Below are positions 12,120-21,029 of a DNA stretch of 64,000 nt, one piece after another. Within the stretch, counting starts at the first letter, position 1. Every line of letters begins with the position of its first letter. The DNA is from Rhodobacterales bacterium HTCC2255 (GTDB lineage: Bacteria; Pseudomonadota; Alphaproteobacteria; Rhodobacterales; Rhodobacteraceae). Under the pieces are notes generated by a model. That model saw nothing but the letters and a program-made list of their open reading frames with translations, searched no databases and was not told where the DNA came from. The stretch covers positions 1,718,816 through 1,782,815 of the forward strand of contig DS022282.1 of NCBI GenBank assembly GCA_000153745.1. Reading direction: 5' to 3'. A program made the translations under genes and the position numbers.

Positions 12120-13180
12120 TCATTAAATCCTGCAGGCAAATCAGTGTTCTCTGGAATTATTGCAATTGCTTTGAATAATGAACCCATTTCATCAGGGTGG
12201 GTCAAGCGTTTGTGTGCAGAGATGTGGTTCTCGAGTTTTTTGCCGCTCATATTTTTTGCTAAAGTTTGAGCTCTTTGGGTTATTCCAAGGCGCTCTAAGA
12301 GGATGCCTTGGGGTATTGTTGAGCTAACTTTTGCATATTTAGATGCGGCGTTTGTTAAATCTTTAAAGCTCACGTGAGCGGTTAAATCTGCTGTGCCGCA
12401 GTGAGTAAGTGGGTCAATTTTTCTGTGATCTTTTAGAGCTTGCAAGCTATCCCCATCACTATCCCACTCCCCATAGTCAACAATGATCGCGCATCCCCCA
12501 TTCCCCTGAATATGTTCCCCTATAGCAGAGGCAAATGCCACAGTTGGTGGGGAGACCTCTAACATATCTGCGCTCGGAACGTCATTGGTTTTTGAGAATA
12601 CTTCCTCTGAAGTCGCTGTGCCTAAAATAAAGTGGAGCTGCTCGTTTTCAACAGCAATCATTTGTTCTTGCCAACCCTCATCTGTGCGGCGGTATTGTTT
12701 AATTGGGAGGCAATCGAAGAATTCATTTGCAATTAAAAAGAGTGGCTTCTGCGGCAATTCAGAAAAATAATTCAGCCAAGTGACATTAAAGCCATTTAAG
12801 GCAGTCTCTTGTCGCTTCCGCATTTCTGGGCTTGCTTCAATTAGATGCAAATCCATTGATGCGTGAAAATTTGGCACAGATTTTGTGGCGCGTAGAATGT
12901 CGGCCATGAGCGTCCCATTTCCGGGACCTAATTCCGCTAAAATAAAAGGTGTGGGCATTTCCTGGTCAATCCATGATTGTGCAATTGAAAGACCAATTAA
13001 CTCTCCAAACATTTGACTGATTTCAGGTGCAGTCGTAAAATCACCCGTTGCGCCAAGGGCGTCACGATTTGTATAATATCCATGTTCTGGGTGAAGTAGG
13101 CAGAGCGTCATATATTCTGAGACGGGCATCGGGCCAAAACGTTTTATTTGTTTTTTGATGATATTACTTAGTGCAGTCAT
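12116..13180 (-). CDS. Class I SAM-dependent methyltransferase, MidA/NDUFAF7 family
   Basis: A protein of 354 aa (DUF185). N-terminal PMPVSEYMTLCLLHPEHGYYTNRDALGATGDFTTAPEISQMFGELIG is the family hallmark; the SAM site ELGPGNGTLMADILR and the later NEFFDCLPIKQY follow. The mitochondrial homologue NDUFAF7 dimethylates an arginine of complex I subunit NDUFS2; in alphaproteobacteria the same role is plausible but unproven. It overlaps lgt and pgeF by 4 bases each (ATGA), indicating translational coupling in the lgt operon. Confidence 0.9.
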   Translation of the reverse strand: MTALSNIIKKQIKRFGPMPVSEYMTLCLLHPEHGYYTNRDALGATGDFTTAPEISQMFGELIGLSIAQSWIDQEMPTPFILAELGPGNGTLMADILRATKSVPNFHASMDLHLIEASPEMRKRQETALNGFNVTWLNYFSELPQKPLFLIANEFFDCLPIKQYRRTDEGWQEQMIAVENEQLHFILGTATSEEVFSKTNDVPSADMLEVSPPTVAFASAIGEHIQGNGGCAIIVDYGEWDSDGDSLQALKDHRKIDPLTHCGTADLTAHVSFKDLTNAASKYAKVSSTIPQGILLERLGITQRAQTLAKNMSGKKLENHISAHKRLTHPDEMGSLFKAIAIIPENTDLPAGFNE

Positions 13181-14076
13181 ATTGCGCGTCTTCTTGCCAT
13201 GTAAATTATTGCCATACCGATGAACACCATAGGCAGAGATAATGTTTGACCCATGGTAAGCCCAAATTCATTAAGCCTGATTATATACCCAAATGGATTA
13301 TCTATGGTAATGAATTGTAAATCCGCCTGCCTATATCCTTCAACAATAAAGCGTGCCAATCCGTAGCCTATAAAAAAGATCCCGATAATTTGGCCTGGAA
13401 CCTTAAACCAGTTTCGCCTGAATATCAGGTAGGTCATTACTATGAAGAGAATTATTCCTTCCAGTGCTGCCTCATATAATTGTGATGGGTGGCGCGCGCA
13501 AATTTCTCCAAGGACTTGGCCACAATTTTGTGCTGCCTCTGTGGGAAACGCAATTCCCCAGGGTACGCCTGTTGGGCGGCCCCATAATTCTGCATTAACA
13601 AAGTTTGCAATTCGGCCAAAGAACAATCCAAAGCAACTACTAGAAGCAATTAAATCACCAACAGACCACGGATTACATTTCGTTTTTCTACAATAAAGTA
13701 ATGCGGCTGTAATGACGCCTATAAAGCCACCATGAAATGACATGCCGCCTTCCCAGACACGAATAATTCTCAGTGGATCTGTTAAAAATGCATCAAACTG
13801 ATAAAATAATACATATCCTAACCTGCCGCCTAAGATAGTTCCAATGATCATCCACGTAATTACGTCTTCAATTTTATTTTTTGTGAGTGGGGCGGTGTTA
13901 TCTTTCCACAAAGCAACTCTGCTGACTTCAAAGCGCATCCATGATAATGCGCAAAGAAATCCAGCTATGTAAGAAATAGCATACCAATGAACTGCAAGAG
14001 TGCGTCCCATGACTTCAAAAGAAACAAGAATTGGGTCAATATTAGGAAAAGGCAATATTGCGAGCATTAATTCCAT
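13177..14076 (-). CDS. lgt: Prolipoprotein diacylglyceryl transferase
   Basis: A protein of 299 aa with about seven membrane segments. It transfers diacylglyceryl from phosphatidylglycerol to the lipobox Cys of prolipoproteins. Signature regions are VHWYAISYIAGF, WEGGMSFHGGFIG (essential His), FFGRIANFVNAELWGRPT (the Lgt signature with the Arg-Asn pair), and RHPSQLYEA. A second in-frame ATG three codons in (14067) is also possible because neither start has a clear Shine-Dalgarno. It is the first gene of the lgt / methyltransferase / pgeF operon. Its product is needed for lipoproteins such as the one at 4853-5317. Confidence 0.96.
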   Translation of the reverse strand: MELMLAILPFPNIDPILVSFEVMGRTLAVHWYAISYIAGFLCALSWMRFEVSRVALWKDNTAPLTKNKIEDVITWMIIGTILGGRLGYVLFYQFDAFLTDPLRIIRVWEGGMSFHGGFIGVITAALLYCRKTKCNPWSVGDLIASSSCFGLFFGRIANFVNAELWGRPTGVPWGIAFPTEAAQNCGQVLGEICARHPSQLYEAALEGIILFIVMTYLIFRRNWFKVPGQIIGIFFIGYGLARFIVEGYRQADLQFITIDNPFGYIIRLNEFGLTMGQTLSLPMVFIGMAIIYMARRRAI

Positions 14077-14186
14077 CCGTTTTTAGTGCTTTGTGCGGTT
14101 TGGTGTCCCAGAGTGTCAAGCTACCATTGGCAAAGTTGTAAAAAAATACCATATATAAGAAATAGTACAATGCGTGGAGCTTTAAT

Positions 14187-14447
14187 ATGCAAACCAACAA
14201 TAAATTTTTCGATGACATGTCAAAAGTCATGACAAGTGCAATGGGTGTCGCCCAAGGTGCTAAAGAAGAAGCGGAAACAACTATGAAAAGTTGGATTGAT
14301 CGTTGGCTCGCCGATCGTGATTTTGTAACGCGTGAAGAGTTTGATGCAGTCAAAGCAATGGCGCAAAAAGCTCGTGAAGAGAATATTGCACTTTCAAAAC
14401 GCCTCGATGCGCTTGAAAAGAAAAAGGCTCCAAAAGCAAAGAAATAA
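14187..14447 (+). CDS. ubiK: Accessory factor UbiK family (BMFP) protein
   Basis: A protein of 86 aa. An amphipathic N-terminal helix (FFDDMSKVMTSAMGVAQGAKEEA) is followed by FVTREEFDAVKAMAQKAREENIALSKRLDALE, the conserved coiled coil of the BMFP/UbiK family, and a basic KKKAPKAKK tail. UbiK trimers help lipid-bound ubiquinone biosynthesis under aerobic conditions in E. coli; Brucella BMFP is membrane-fusogenic. GGAG lies 7 bases before the ATG. It is divergent from lgt and precedes ybjN and proC, the usual order in this group. Confidence 0.88.
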   Translation: MQTNNKFFDDMSKVMTSAMGVAQGAKEEAETTMKSWIDRWLADRDFVTREEFDAVKAMAQKAREENIALSKRLDALEKKKAPKAKK

Positions 14448-14676
14448 TTACTAATTGATTCTAAGAAAATGCAATATGTCAGGATTTTTTTACAAATTAA
14501 ATCTGCAATTGCCTGGCTGTTTGCTGAATGCAAAAAATAAACAGTAAATAACTGTGGATAACCAAATTTAGTTGGGGATAGTTTGTTTTTTTGTAAATAA
14601 ATATCTTTACAGAATGACTTTGCTGGCACACTATATGTAGTAAGGGGTAAGTAATAAACCTCGACTCATTGGGTTA

Positions 14677-14716
14677 ACGCCTGCATTTAGTGGCGTGTTT
14701 CCCTCCCAAAAAGAGG
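14677..14716 (+). promoter_or_regulatory. Leader hairpins before ybjN; the second covers the ribosome-binding site
   Basis: ACGCC (14677-14681) pairs with GGCGT (14692-14696), then CCTC (14702-14705) pairs with GAGG (14713-14716). The second stem hides the AGAGG Shine-Dalgarno that stands 7 bases before GTG 14724. The stems are short, so an RNA switch or thermosensor is only a possibility. The rest of 14448-14676 shows no gene. Confidence 0.3.
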
Positions 14717-14723
14717 CTTGGAA

Positions 14724-15227
14724 GTGGCAGATACAGAGCATTATTTGAGTGATAGTGAAATTCACCCGATTGATATAGTTGAAAACTTAATCAAGAACCG
14801 TTCATGGGATTTTGATCGTGTTGGGGACGACCAGATAGCTATGATGGTTGAAGGAAAGTGGAGAACTTATTCTGTTAATTTAGCTTGGTCCACCTATGAC
14901 GAAACTCTACGATTAATATCTTCATTTGATCTGGATCCACCCAAAGAAAAATTACCTGAATTATTCGAAGCCCTAAACCTTGCGAATGATGACTGTTGGA
15001 CTGGTGGATTTTCTTATTGGAAAGACCACAAGATGATGGTGTTTCGATATGGTTTGGTCCTGTCTGGTGGTGCTATTGTGAGTGTGGATCAAATCGACCA
15101 CTTGCTTCACATGGCGGCCACAACTTGTGAGCGATACTACCCAGCATTTCAACTGGCGTGTTGGGGAGATCAAACCCCAAGTTCAGCAATGGATGTAGCT
15201 ATTGCTGAAGCTTATGGTCACGCATAG
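14724..15227 (+). CDS. YbjN domain-containing protein
   Basis: A protein of 167 aa, cytosolic. The YbjN/type III secretion-chaperone-like fold is indicated by HPIDIVENLIKNRSWDFDRVGDDQIAMMVEGKW, the following YSVNLAWSTYDETLRLISSF, and the C-terminal DQIDHLLHMAATTCERYYPAFQL. A TTG at 14718 would add two residues, but GTG 14724 is better because AGAGG sits 7 bases upstream and the product starts MADTEHYLSDSE. Family members are linked to motility, stress and cell-envelope regulation in enterobacteria; the alphaproteobacterial role is not known. It precedes proC and csaA in the same direction. Confidence 0.88.
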   Translation: MADTEHYLSDSEIHPIDIVENLIKNRSWDFDRVGDDQIAMMVEGKWRTYSVNLAWSTYDETLRLISSFDLDPPKEKLPELFEALNLANDDCWTGGFSYWKDHKMMVFRYGLVLSGGAIVSVDQIDHLLHMAATTCERYYPAFQLACWGDQTPSSAMDVAIAEAYGHA

Positions 15228-15254
15228 TCTGAAGTAAACAATAAGGATGATTTT

Positions 15255-16079
15255 ATGGCTTTAGAAACTGTATCTGAAAAAGGATTGGTTTTATTGGGCT
15301 GCGGTAAAATGGGTTCTGCTATGCTACAAGGCTGGTTAGCAGATGGCTTAAATACAAACTCTGTATATGTGCTCGATCCCTTTCCATCCAAGTGGTTGTT
15401 AGGGCTTGCAGAAAAGGGTTTAAATCTAAACAAAACTCTACCCCAAGAGCCGGCAGTATGTATCATAGCTGTCAAACCTCAAATGATGGGTGAAGCTTTA
15501 CCGTCATTAAAAGTAATTGCAAAAACGAATACCATATTTCTTTCAATAGCTGCAGGTACATCCATTGAAAGTTTTCAATCTATTTTGGGTTCAAAATGTA
15601 AAATTGTAAGAGCAATGCCCAATACGCCAGCCGCTATAGGGCAGGGGATTTCAGCGCTTATAGGAAATAATAATACATCTAATGAAGATGTGGAATTGTG
15701 CGAAATACTTTTAAAAGCTGTCGGTGACACAGTTATCTTAGATACAGAAGCACAAATGGATGCAGTAACAGCAGTATCAGGCTCTGGGCCAGCTTATGTA
15801 TTCCATTTAATTGAAACTTTGGCTGCTGCAGGAGAAATGCAGGGATTATCAGCTGATTTGGCAATGACTTTGGCTAAAAAGACTGTTTCTGGTGCGGGTG
15901 CTCTGGCATTCCAATCGGAAGAAAGCCCCGAGCAATTGAGGATAAATGTGACCTCACCCGGGGGGACTACCCAAGCCGCACTAAAAGTTTTAATGGATAG
16001 TGAAACTGGGTTCCCAAAGGTTTTATTAGAAGGCGTCAGTGCGGCGGCTAATCGCAGTAAGGAATTAGGTAAGACATGA
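15255..16079 (+). CDS. proC: Pyrroline-5-carboxylate reductase
   Basis: A protein of 274 aa, a full-length ProC. It reduces 1-pyrroline-5-carboxylate to L-proline with NAD(P)H, the last step of proline synthesis. The Rossmann motif GCGKMGSAMLQGW is at residues about 13-25, IIAVKPQMM and RAMPNTPAAIGQG follow, and the signature VTAVSGSGPAYVF...SPGGTTQAAL is intact. AAGGAT is upstream of the ATG. Its stop overlaps the csaA start (ATGA), so the two are coupled. Confidence 0.96.
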   Translation: MALETVSEKGLVLLGCGKMGSAMLQGWLADGLNTNSVYVLDPFPSKWLLGLAEKGLNLNKTLPQEPAVCIIAVKPQMMGEALPSLKVIAKTNTIFLSIAAGTSIESFQSILGSKCKIVRAMPNTPAAIGQGISALIGNNNTSNEDVELCEILLKAVGDTVILDTEAQMDAVTAVSGSGPAYVFHLIETLAAAGEMQGLSADLAMTLAKKTVSGAGALAFQSEESPEQLRINVTSPGGTTQAALKVLMDSETGFPKVLLEGVSAAANRSKELGKT

Positions 16080-16414
16080 GTGAAATTTCATTTGATGATT
16101 TTATGGCGGTTGATGTGCGTGTGGGTGAAATTATACGAGCAGAACCATTCCCCGAAGCAAGAAAGCCTGCCTATAAGCTTTGGGTGAACTTTGGTGATAA
16201 GATTGGTGAAAAAAAATCTTCTGCACAGATTACTGTCCATTACAGCCTTTCGGAATTAGTGGGAAAGCGTGTAATGGCAGTGGTGAATTTTCCACCTAGG
16301 CAAATTGGGCCAGTGAAGTCTGAAGTGTTAGTTCTTGGAGTTCCTGATGAAAATGGATCTGTAGTTTTGATTGCGCCAGACAGTGATGTTCCATTGGGTG
16401 TCAGGTTGTTTTAA
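16076..16414 (+). CDS. csaA: tRNA-binding domain protein, CsaA type
   Basis: A protein of 112 aa, a stand-alone OB-fold tRNA-binding domain. SFDDFMAVDVRVGEIIRAEPFPEARKPAYKLWVNFG and the C-terminal QIGPVKSEVLVLGVPDENGSVVLIAPD match CsaA, a dimeric protein that binds tRNA and shows export-related chaperone activity in Bacillus. It overlaps proC by 4 bases. Cytosolic. Confidence 0.92.
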   Translation: MSEISFDDFMAVDVRVGEIIRAEPFPEARKPAYKLWVNFGDKIGEKKSSAQITVHYSLSELVGKRVMAVVNFPPRQIGPVKSEVLVLGVPDENGSVVLIAPDSDVPLGVRLF

Positions 16415-16416
16415 AA

Positions 16417-16431
16417 ACGACATAGTGTCGT
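16417..16431 (+). terminator. Short hairpin after csaA
   Basis: ACGACA (16417-16422) and TGTCGT (16426-16431) pair perfectly around TAG immediately after the csaA stop. It is followed by A-rich, not T-rich, sequence, so termination efficiency is doubtful. It separates proC/csaA from the soe operon. Confidence 0.35.
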
Positions 16432-16538
16432 AAAAATGCCTTTACTGTCGGCTTTCTCGAAGACTACTTTCTATTATTAAAATAGTAATTGTTTTGATAA
16501 GAACGTTATCCTATTTAGGGGTACGTTTAGGAGGCAAA

Positions 16539-19343
16539 ATGAATCATACTCAACCTGTAATAGACACTTCTCCAAAAGTATCTGATGAGATTAGAAAAAC
16601 CACTTGTTATATGTGTGCGTGCCGTTGTGGCATAAATGTACACATGAAGGAGGGGAAAGTTGCTTACATTGAGGGCAATCGTGACCATCCAGTCAACAAG
16701 GGTGTATTATGCGCCAAGGGATCTGCAGGTATTATGCAGGTTAATGCTCCTTCTCGTTTACGCTCGCCACTAAAGCGTGTCGGAGAGCGAGGTTCTGGTG
16801 AATTTGAAGAAATCAGCTGGGATGAAGCACTAGAGATAGCATCAACGCGACTTGCAAAAGTTCGGGCAGATGATCCATCTAAATTGGCATTTTTTACTGG
16901 TCGAGATCAGTCACAGTCATTCACAAGTTTCTGGGCGCAGGGGTTTGGCACGCCAAACTATGCAGCTCACGGTGGCTTTTGTTCGGTGAATATGGCGGCG
17001 GCTGGCATATATACAATGGGTGGTGCATTTTGGGAATTTGGTCAACCTGACTGGGATCATACCAAAATGTTTATGCTTTTCGGTGTGGCCGAGGATCATG
17101 ACAGTAACCCGATTAAAATGGGTTTAGGAAAATTAAAGAAGCGTGGTGCCAAAGTAGTAGGCGTTAACCCAATTCGAACAGGTTACAATGCAGTTGCTGA
17201 CGAATGGGTTGGTATTACCCCAGGTACTGATGGATTATTTATCACAGCTCTCATTCATGAATTAATGAAAGCGGGGAAGATTGATCTTCACTATCTTGCC
17301 CAATACACAAACGCCCCAGTTTTACTGGACAGTGATCCGGCAAGCGAAAGCTTCGGATTGTTTTTGAGAGATAAGGACAGCAAGCCTTTAGTAATTGATT
17401 TGAATTCTGGTAAAAAAGTAGCCTTTGATAAAAAAGGTATTAAACCAGATTTAAATGGATCAATCCGACAAGCGGGAATAACTCACACGACCGTATTCCA
17501 TAAAATGGCTGAGACCTACATGGCGCCTGAGCACGACGCCGCGAATGTTGCTGAGCAGTGTGGTATTTCAGAAGAAACAATTCGACGCCTCGCTGCCGAA
17601 TTAGCGCATGTCGCATTTGAGCAAGAAATTAGCCTTCCAATTGAGTGGACTGATTTTCGTGGTGAAAAGCATACAAAAATGACAGGGCGTCCAGTGTCTT
17701 TCCACGCAATGCGAGGAATTTCCGCGCATGCGAACGGTTTTCAGACATGTCGTGCCTTGCATATACTTCAAATTATTTTGGGAAGCGTTGAAGTGCCCGG
17801 TGGGTTCAGGTTTAAGCCTCCATACCCAAAATCATCTGAAATCCACCCGAAGCCGCATTATGGATATGCGCCCAACAAACCACTTGATGGCCCACACTTA
17901 GGTTTCACACATGGCCCAGAAGATCTTGCTTTAAAAGAAGATGGAACGGCCGCAAGAATTGACAAGGCATTTACTTGGGAAAACCCAATGTCATCACATG
18001 GATTGATGCATATGGTTATTTCAAATGCACATGCCGGAGACCCATATAAGATAGATACATTGTTTATGTATATGGCGAATATGTCTTGGAACTCTTCAAT
18101 GAACACAAGTGGTGTAATGAAGATGCTGACAGATAAAGACGAAAATGGTGACTACGTCATTCCAAACATAATTTACTCGGATGCCTACTCATCTGAAATG
18201 GTTTCATATGCAGATCTTGTTTTACCTGATGCAACTTACCTTGAACGCCATGATTGTATTTCACTTTTAGATCGTCCAATTTGTGAAGCTGATGGTGCCG
18301 CGGATGCCATTCGCTGGCCTGTCATAGAGCCAGATCGAGACGTACGTGGTTTCCAATCGGTCTTATGTGACTTGGGTGCACGGCTTGGATTGCCAAACTT
18401 TACTAATGAAGATGGATCTCAAAAATTTGCTGACTATGCTGATTATATCGTTAATCACCAAAGAAAGCCTGGAATTGGTCCGCTTGCAGGTTTCCGCGGT
18501 GATGGTTCAGACTCAGGACGAGGGGACGTAAACCCTAATCAACTTGATAAATATATTGAGAATGGTGGTTTCTTTGTTGAACATATCAATGAAGATGCAT
18601 CTTATTATAAGCCTTGGAACATGGCTTACCAAGAATGGGCAGTGAAAATGGGATTATTTGATGCCCCCTCACCATATCTTTTCCAGCTTTATGTGGAACC
18701 AATGCGTAAATTCCAATTGGCAGCAGAAGGCCATGGCGAGCGACAACCTCCAGAACATTTACGTGAGCGAGTTCGAGAGACAATGAATCCTCTTCCAGTT
18801 TGGAGTAATTCAACTGATAAAGATTACCCAATTCATGCGCTTACTCAGCGCCCTATGGCAATGTATCATTCATGGGGAACACAAAATGCGTGGTTGAGAC
18901 AAATTCATGGTGTAAATCCTTTATATGTCCCAACAAAAATTTGGGAGCAAAATGACTTTAAAGATGGTGATTGGGCAAAGGTATCATCACCACATGGAGA
19001 AATCACTGTGCCAGTGGCACATCAAGCAGCATTAAATGAAAATACCATATGGACATGGAATGCAATTGGTAAACGTAAAGGCGCTTGGGCATTAGATGAA
19101 AAGGCGCCAGAAGCAACCAAAGGCTTTTTATTAAATCATATAATACATGAGCTAATGCCAGCAAAAGGTGATGGAATGCGATGGGCAAATTCTGATCCTA
19201 TTACCGGACAGGCTGCGTGGTTTGATTTGAAAGTTGCAATTGAAAAAGTGGAAGCACCAGCTGAATGTGAGCCAAATATACCGGCCCAGAAATCACCAGT
19301 TGGTAAAGGCCCTAAAAACTTAACTTGGAAGGTGGGAGCATGA
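16539..19343 (+). CDS. soeA: Molybdopterin oxidoreductase large subunit, probable sulfite dehydrogenase SoeA
   Basis: A protein of 934 aa. The N-terminus has the [4Fe-4S] ligands Cys23-x2-Cys26-x3-Cys30 and Cys58 (TCYMCACRCGINVH, GVLCAKG), then the bis-MGD catalytic domain (YSDAYSSEMVSYADLVLPDATYLERHD) and the molydopterin dinucleotide-binding domain near the C-terminus. There is no twin-arginine signal, so the enzyme faces the cytoplasm, as known for SoeABC of Allochromatium and Rhodobacterales. The TTG at 16494 was rejected in favour of ATG 16539, which has AGGAGG 4 bases ahead. It overlaps soeB by 4 bases. Sulfite to sulfate with electrons to quinone is the likely reaction; tetrathionate or polysulfide reductase relatives cannot be ruled out. 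Confidence 0.75.
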   Translation: MNHTQPVIDTSPKVSDEIRKTTCYMCACRCGINVHMKEGKVAYIEGNRDHPVNKGVLCAKGSAGIMQVNAPSRLRSPLKRVGERGSGEFEEISWDEALEIASTRLAKVRADDPSKLAFFTGRDQSQSFTSFWAQGFGTPNYAAHGGFCSVNMAAAGIYTMGGAFWEFGQPDWDHTKMFMLFGVAEDHDSNPIKMGLGKLKKRGAKVVGVNPIRTGYNAVADEWVGITPGTDGLFITALIHELMKAGKIDLHYLAQYTNAPVLLDSDPASESFGLFLRDKDSKPLVIDLNSGKKVAFDKKGIKPDLNGSIRQAGITHTTVFHKMAETYMAPEHDAANVAEQCGISEETIRRLAAELAHVAFEQEISLPIEWTDFRGEKHTKMTGRPVSFHAMRGISAHANGFQTCRALHILQIILGSVEVPGGFRFKPPYPKSSEIHPKPHYGYAPNKPLDGPHLGFTHGPEDLALKEDGTAARIDKAFTWENPMSSHGLMHMVISNAHAGDPYKIDTLFMYMANMSWNSSMNTSGVMKMLTDKDENGDYVIPNIIYSDAYSSEMVSYADLVLPDATYLERHDCISLLDRPICEADGAADAIRWPVIEPDRDVRGFQSVLCDLGARLGLPNFTNEDGSQKFADYADYIVNHQRKPGIGPLAGFRGDGSDSGRGDVNPNQLDKYIENGGFFVEHINEDASYYKPWNMAYQEWAVKMGLFDAPSPYLFQLYVEPMRKFQLAAEGHGERQPPEHLRERVRETMNPLPVWSNSTDKDYPIHALTQRPMAMYHSWGTQNAWLRQIHGVNPLYVPTKIWEQNDFKDGDWAKVSSPHGEITVPVAHQAALNENTIWTWNAIGKRKGAWALDEKAPEATKGFLLNHIIHELMPAKGDGMRWANSDPITGQAAWFDLKVAIEKVEAPAECEPNIPAQKSPVGKGPKNLTWKVGA

Positions 19344-20086
19344 CCGCATTACCCCCTAAATCTGATGTAAAACTTGGTTTAGTAATCGATCTTGATACTT
19401 GTGTTGGCTGCCACGCATGTGTTGTGTCTTGTAAAGGTTGGAATACTGAAAATTATGGAGCACCGTTATCTGATCAAGATGCTTACGGTGAAAATCCATC
19501 AGGTACCTTTTTAAATCGTGTCCACTCTTATGAAGTACAGCCAGAACAAGGTGCTGCTCAGACAATTCACTTCCCTAAGTCATGCCTCCACTGTGAAGAT
19601 GCGCCTTGTGTAACTGTGTGCCCAACTGGAGCAAGTTACAAACGTGCCGAGGATGGCATTGTTCTTGTAAATGAAGATGCATGCATTGGGTGTGGTCTTT
19701 GTGCATGGGCGTGCCCATACGGTGCGCGTGAACTTGATCAAGCAGCTGGTGTTATGAAAAAATGTACACTTTGCGTTGACAGGATTTACAACGAAAATTT
19801 ACCTGAAGAAGATCGTGAGCCAGCATGTGTTCGAACATGTCCTGCAGGTGCAAGGCATTTTGGTGACTTAGGTGATGCAGAAAGTGATGTGTCAAAATTA
19901 GTTCAAGAGCGCGGTGGTATGGACTTAATGCCAGAGCTTGGAACTAAACCAGTAAACAAATATTTACCTCCACGACCCAAAGATCAAGGAAATGAAATTG
20001 ATATTTTGGCACCGTTATTGGCACCTATTGCGACTGAAACTTCTGGCTTCTTAGGATGGCTTGATCGTACTTTGGAGAAAATCTAA
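19340..20086 (+). CDS. soeB: 4Fe-4S ferredoxin subunit, probable SoeB
   Basis: A protein of 248 aa starting at the ATG that overlaps the soeA stop. It has four cysteine clusters typical of DmsB/PsrB/SoeB electron-transfer subunits: DTCVGCHACVVSCKG, CLHCEDAPCVTVCPTGA, EDACIGCGLCAWACPYGA and CTLCVDR with CVRTCPAGA. These bind four cubane clusters that carry electrons from the Mo site to the membrane quinone site. No TAT motif is seen, consistent with a cytoplasmic complex. An upstream in-frame start at 19325 is unlikely. The stop overlaps the soeC start by one base. Confidence 0.82.
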   Translation: MTALPPKSDVKLGLVIDLDTCVGCHACVVSCKGWNTENYGAPLSDQDAYGENPSGTFLNRVHSYEVQPEQGAAQTIHFPKSCLHCEDAPCVTVCPTGASYKRAEDGIVLVNEDACIGCGLCAWACPYGARELDQAAGVMKKCTLCVDRIYNENLPEEDREPACVRTCPAGARHFGDLGDAESDVSKLVQERGGMDLMPELGTKPVNKYLPPRPKDQGNEIDILAPLLAPIATETSGFLGWLDRTLEKI

Positions 20087-20964
20087 TGCATCCAGCACCA
20101 TCCGTAATTCTTTTTTCAGTTTTGTCTGGCCTAGGTTTTGGCATGTTGGCATGGTTAGGAATTGGCAAGCCGCCAATGACAGGCATGTTTGCATTTGTAT
20201 TTTTCTTTATAGCGTATGCCCTATCAGTTGGTGGTTTGTTGTCCGCAACATTCCATTTAGGTAACCCTAAAAATTCATTAAAAGCATTTAGCCAATGGCG
20301 AACAAGTTGGCTTAGCCGTGAAGGTTGTTGTGCAGTTGCTGCATTAATGATCATGGGCATTTATGCAATTGGAGCAATTTTTTTTGAAACTCATTGGGTT
20401 ATTATTGGAGGTATTGGAGCGATATTATCAATAGTTACAGTATTCACTACATCGATGATTTATGCACAATTAAAAACAGTTCCAAGATGGAACCATTGGA
20501 CTACACCAGTATTATTTGTAAGTCTGTCTGTGTTTGGCGGTGCCCTTATGACTGGCCAAGTGACCGTAGCGATGTATGGCTTTGTTGTAGTTGGGTTAAT
20601 CCAAGTGATCGCATGGTTCACAAGCGATAATAGGTTTGCAAGCAGTGGATCTACAATCGAAACAGCCACGGGTTTGGGTAATATTGGTAAAGTAAGAATG
20701 TTTGAACCACCTCACACTGGCACCAATTATTTACTTAAAGAAATGGTTTATGTAATTGGGCGTAAGCATGCTGCAAAGTTGAGATTACTAGCGATAATTC
20801 TTATGGTCGTAATCCCTGTATTAATGCTTGGTATGGGAGCTCAGCATGGGGTTAAAGCAATTGTAGCCGTATTTTCTCATTTAGTTGGCGTGTTTGCATC
20901 GCGGTGGCTTTTCTTTGCTGAAGCAGAACACGTCGTTGGCTTATATTATGGCAAACGTGGATAG
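20086..20964 (+). CDS. soeC: DmsC-type membrane anchor, probable SoeC
   Basis: A protein of 292 aa with about eight hydrophobic segments, e.g. ILFSVLSGLGFGMLAWLG near the N-terminus, MIMGIYAIGAIFF, VIIGGIGAILSIVTVFTTSMIYAQLKTVPRW (the TSMIYA.L..VP.W block is characteristic of DmsC/SoeC), and ILMVVIPVLMLGMG. It anchors the Mo/Fe-S subunits and passes electrons to quinone. It is the last gene of the operon, followed by a strong bidirectional terminator. Confidence 0.82.
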   Translation: MHPAPSVILFSVLSGLGFGMLAWLGIGKPPMTGMFAFVFFFIAYALSVGGLLSATFHLGNPKNSLKAFSQWRTSWLSREGCCAVAALMIMGIYAIGAIFFETHWVIIGGIGAILSIVTVFTTSMIYAQLKTVPRWNHWTTPVLFVSLSVFGGALMTGQVTVAMYGFVVVGLIQVIAWFTSDNRFASSGSTIETATGLGNIGKVRMFEPPHTGTNYLLKEMVYVIGRKHAAKLRLLAIILMVVIPVLMLGMGAQHGVKAIVAVFSHLVGVFASRWLFFAEAEHVVGLYYGKRG

Positions 20965-20972
20965 TTATTTAT

Positions 20973-21012
20973 AATAATAAATGCGCAAACTCATGTCTGC
21001 GCATTTATTATT
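20973..21012. terminator. Bidirectional terminator between soeC and soxG
   Basis: A perfect 15-bp stem: AATAATAAATGCGCA (20973-20987) with TGCGCATTTATTATT (20998-21012), 10-base loop. Its A/T-rich outer arms give a U-tract on both strands, as expected between convergent genes. Confidence 0.85.
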
Positions 21013-21029
21013 TAAGGGCTTAATTTTTT

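Noticed and set aside
14553-14561. Exact DnaA-box-like TGTGGATAA in the ubiK/ybjN intergenic region, as part of a replication origin
   Set aside because: Only one exact 9-mer plus one weak variant (TTGGGGATA) is present; no cluster of boxes, AT-unwinding element or origin genes. A single 9-mer is expected by chance at this scale.
14042-14629. 195-aa minus-strand frame over the ubiK gene
   Set aside because: It is antisense to the BMFP/UbiK gene, is Ser/Phe/Ala-rich without domain features, and covers the lgt/ubiK promoter region.
16494-16538. TTG start for the Mo-enzyme large subunit
   Set aside because: It has no ribosome-binding site; the ATG at 16539 has AGGAGG and gives the N-terminus expected just before the 4Fe-4S cysteines.
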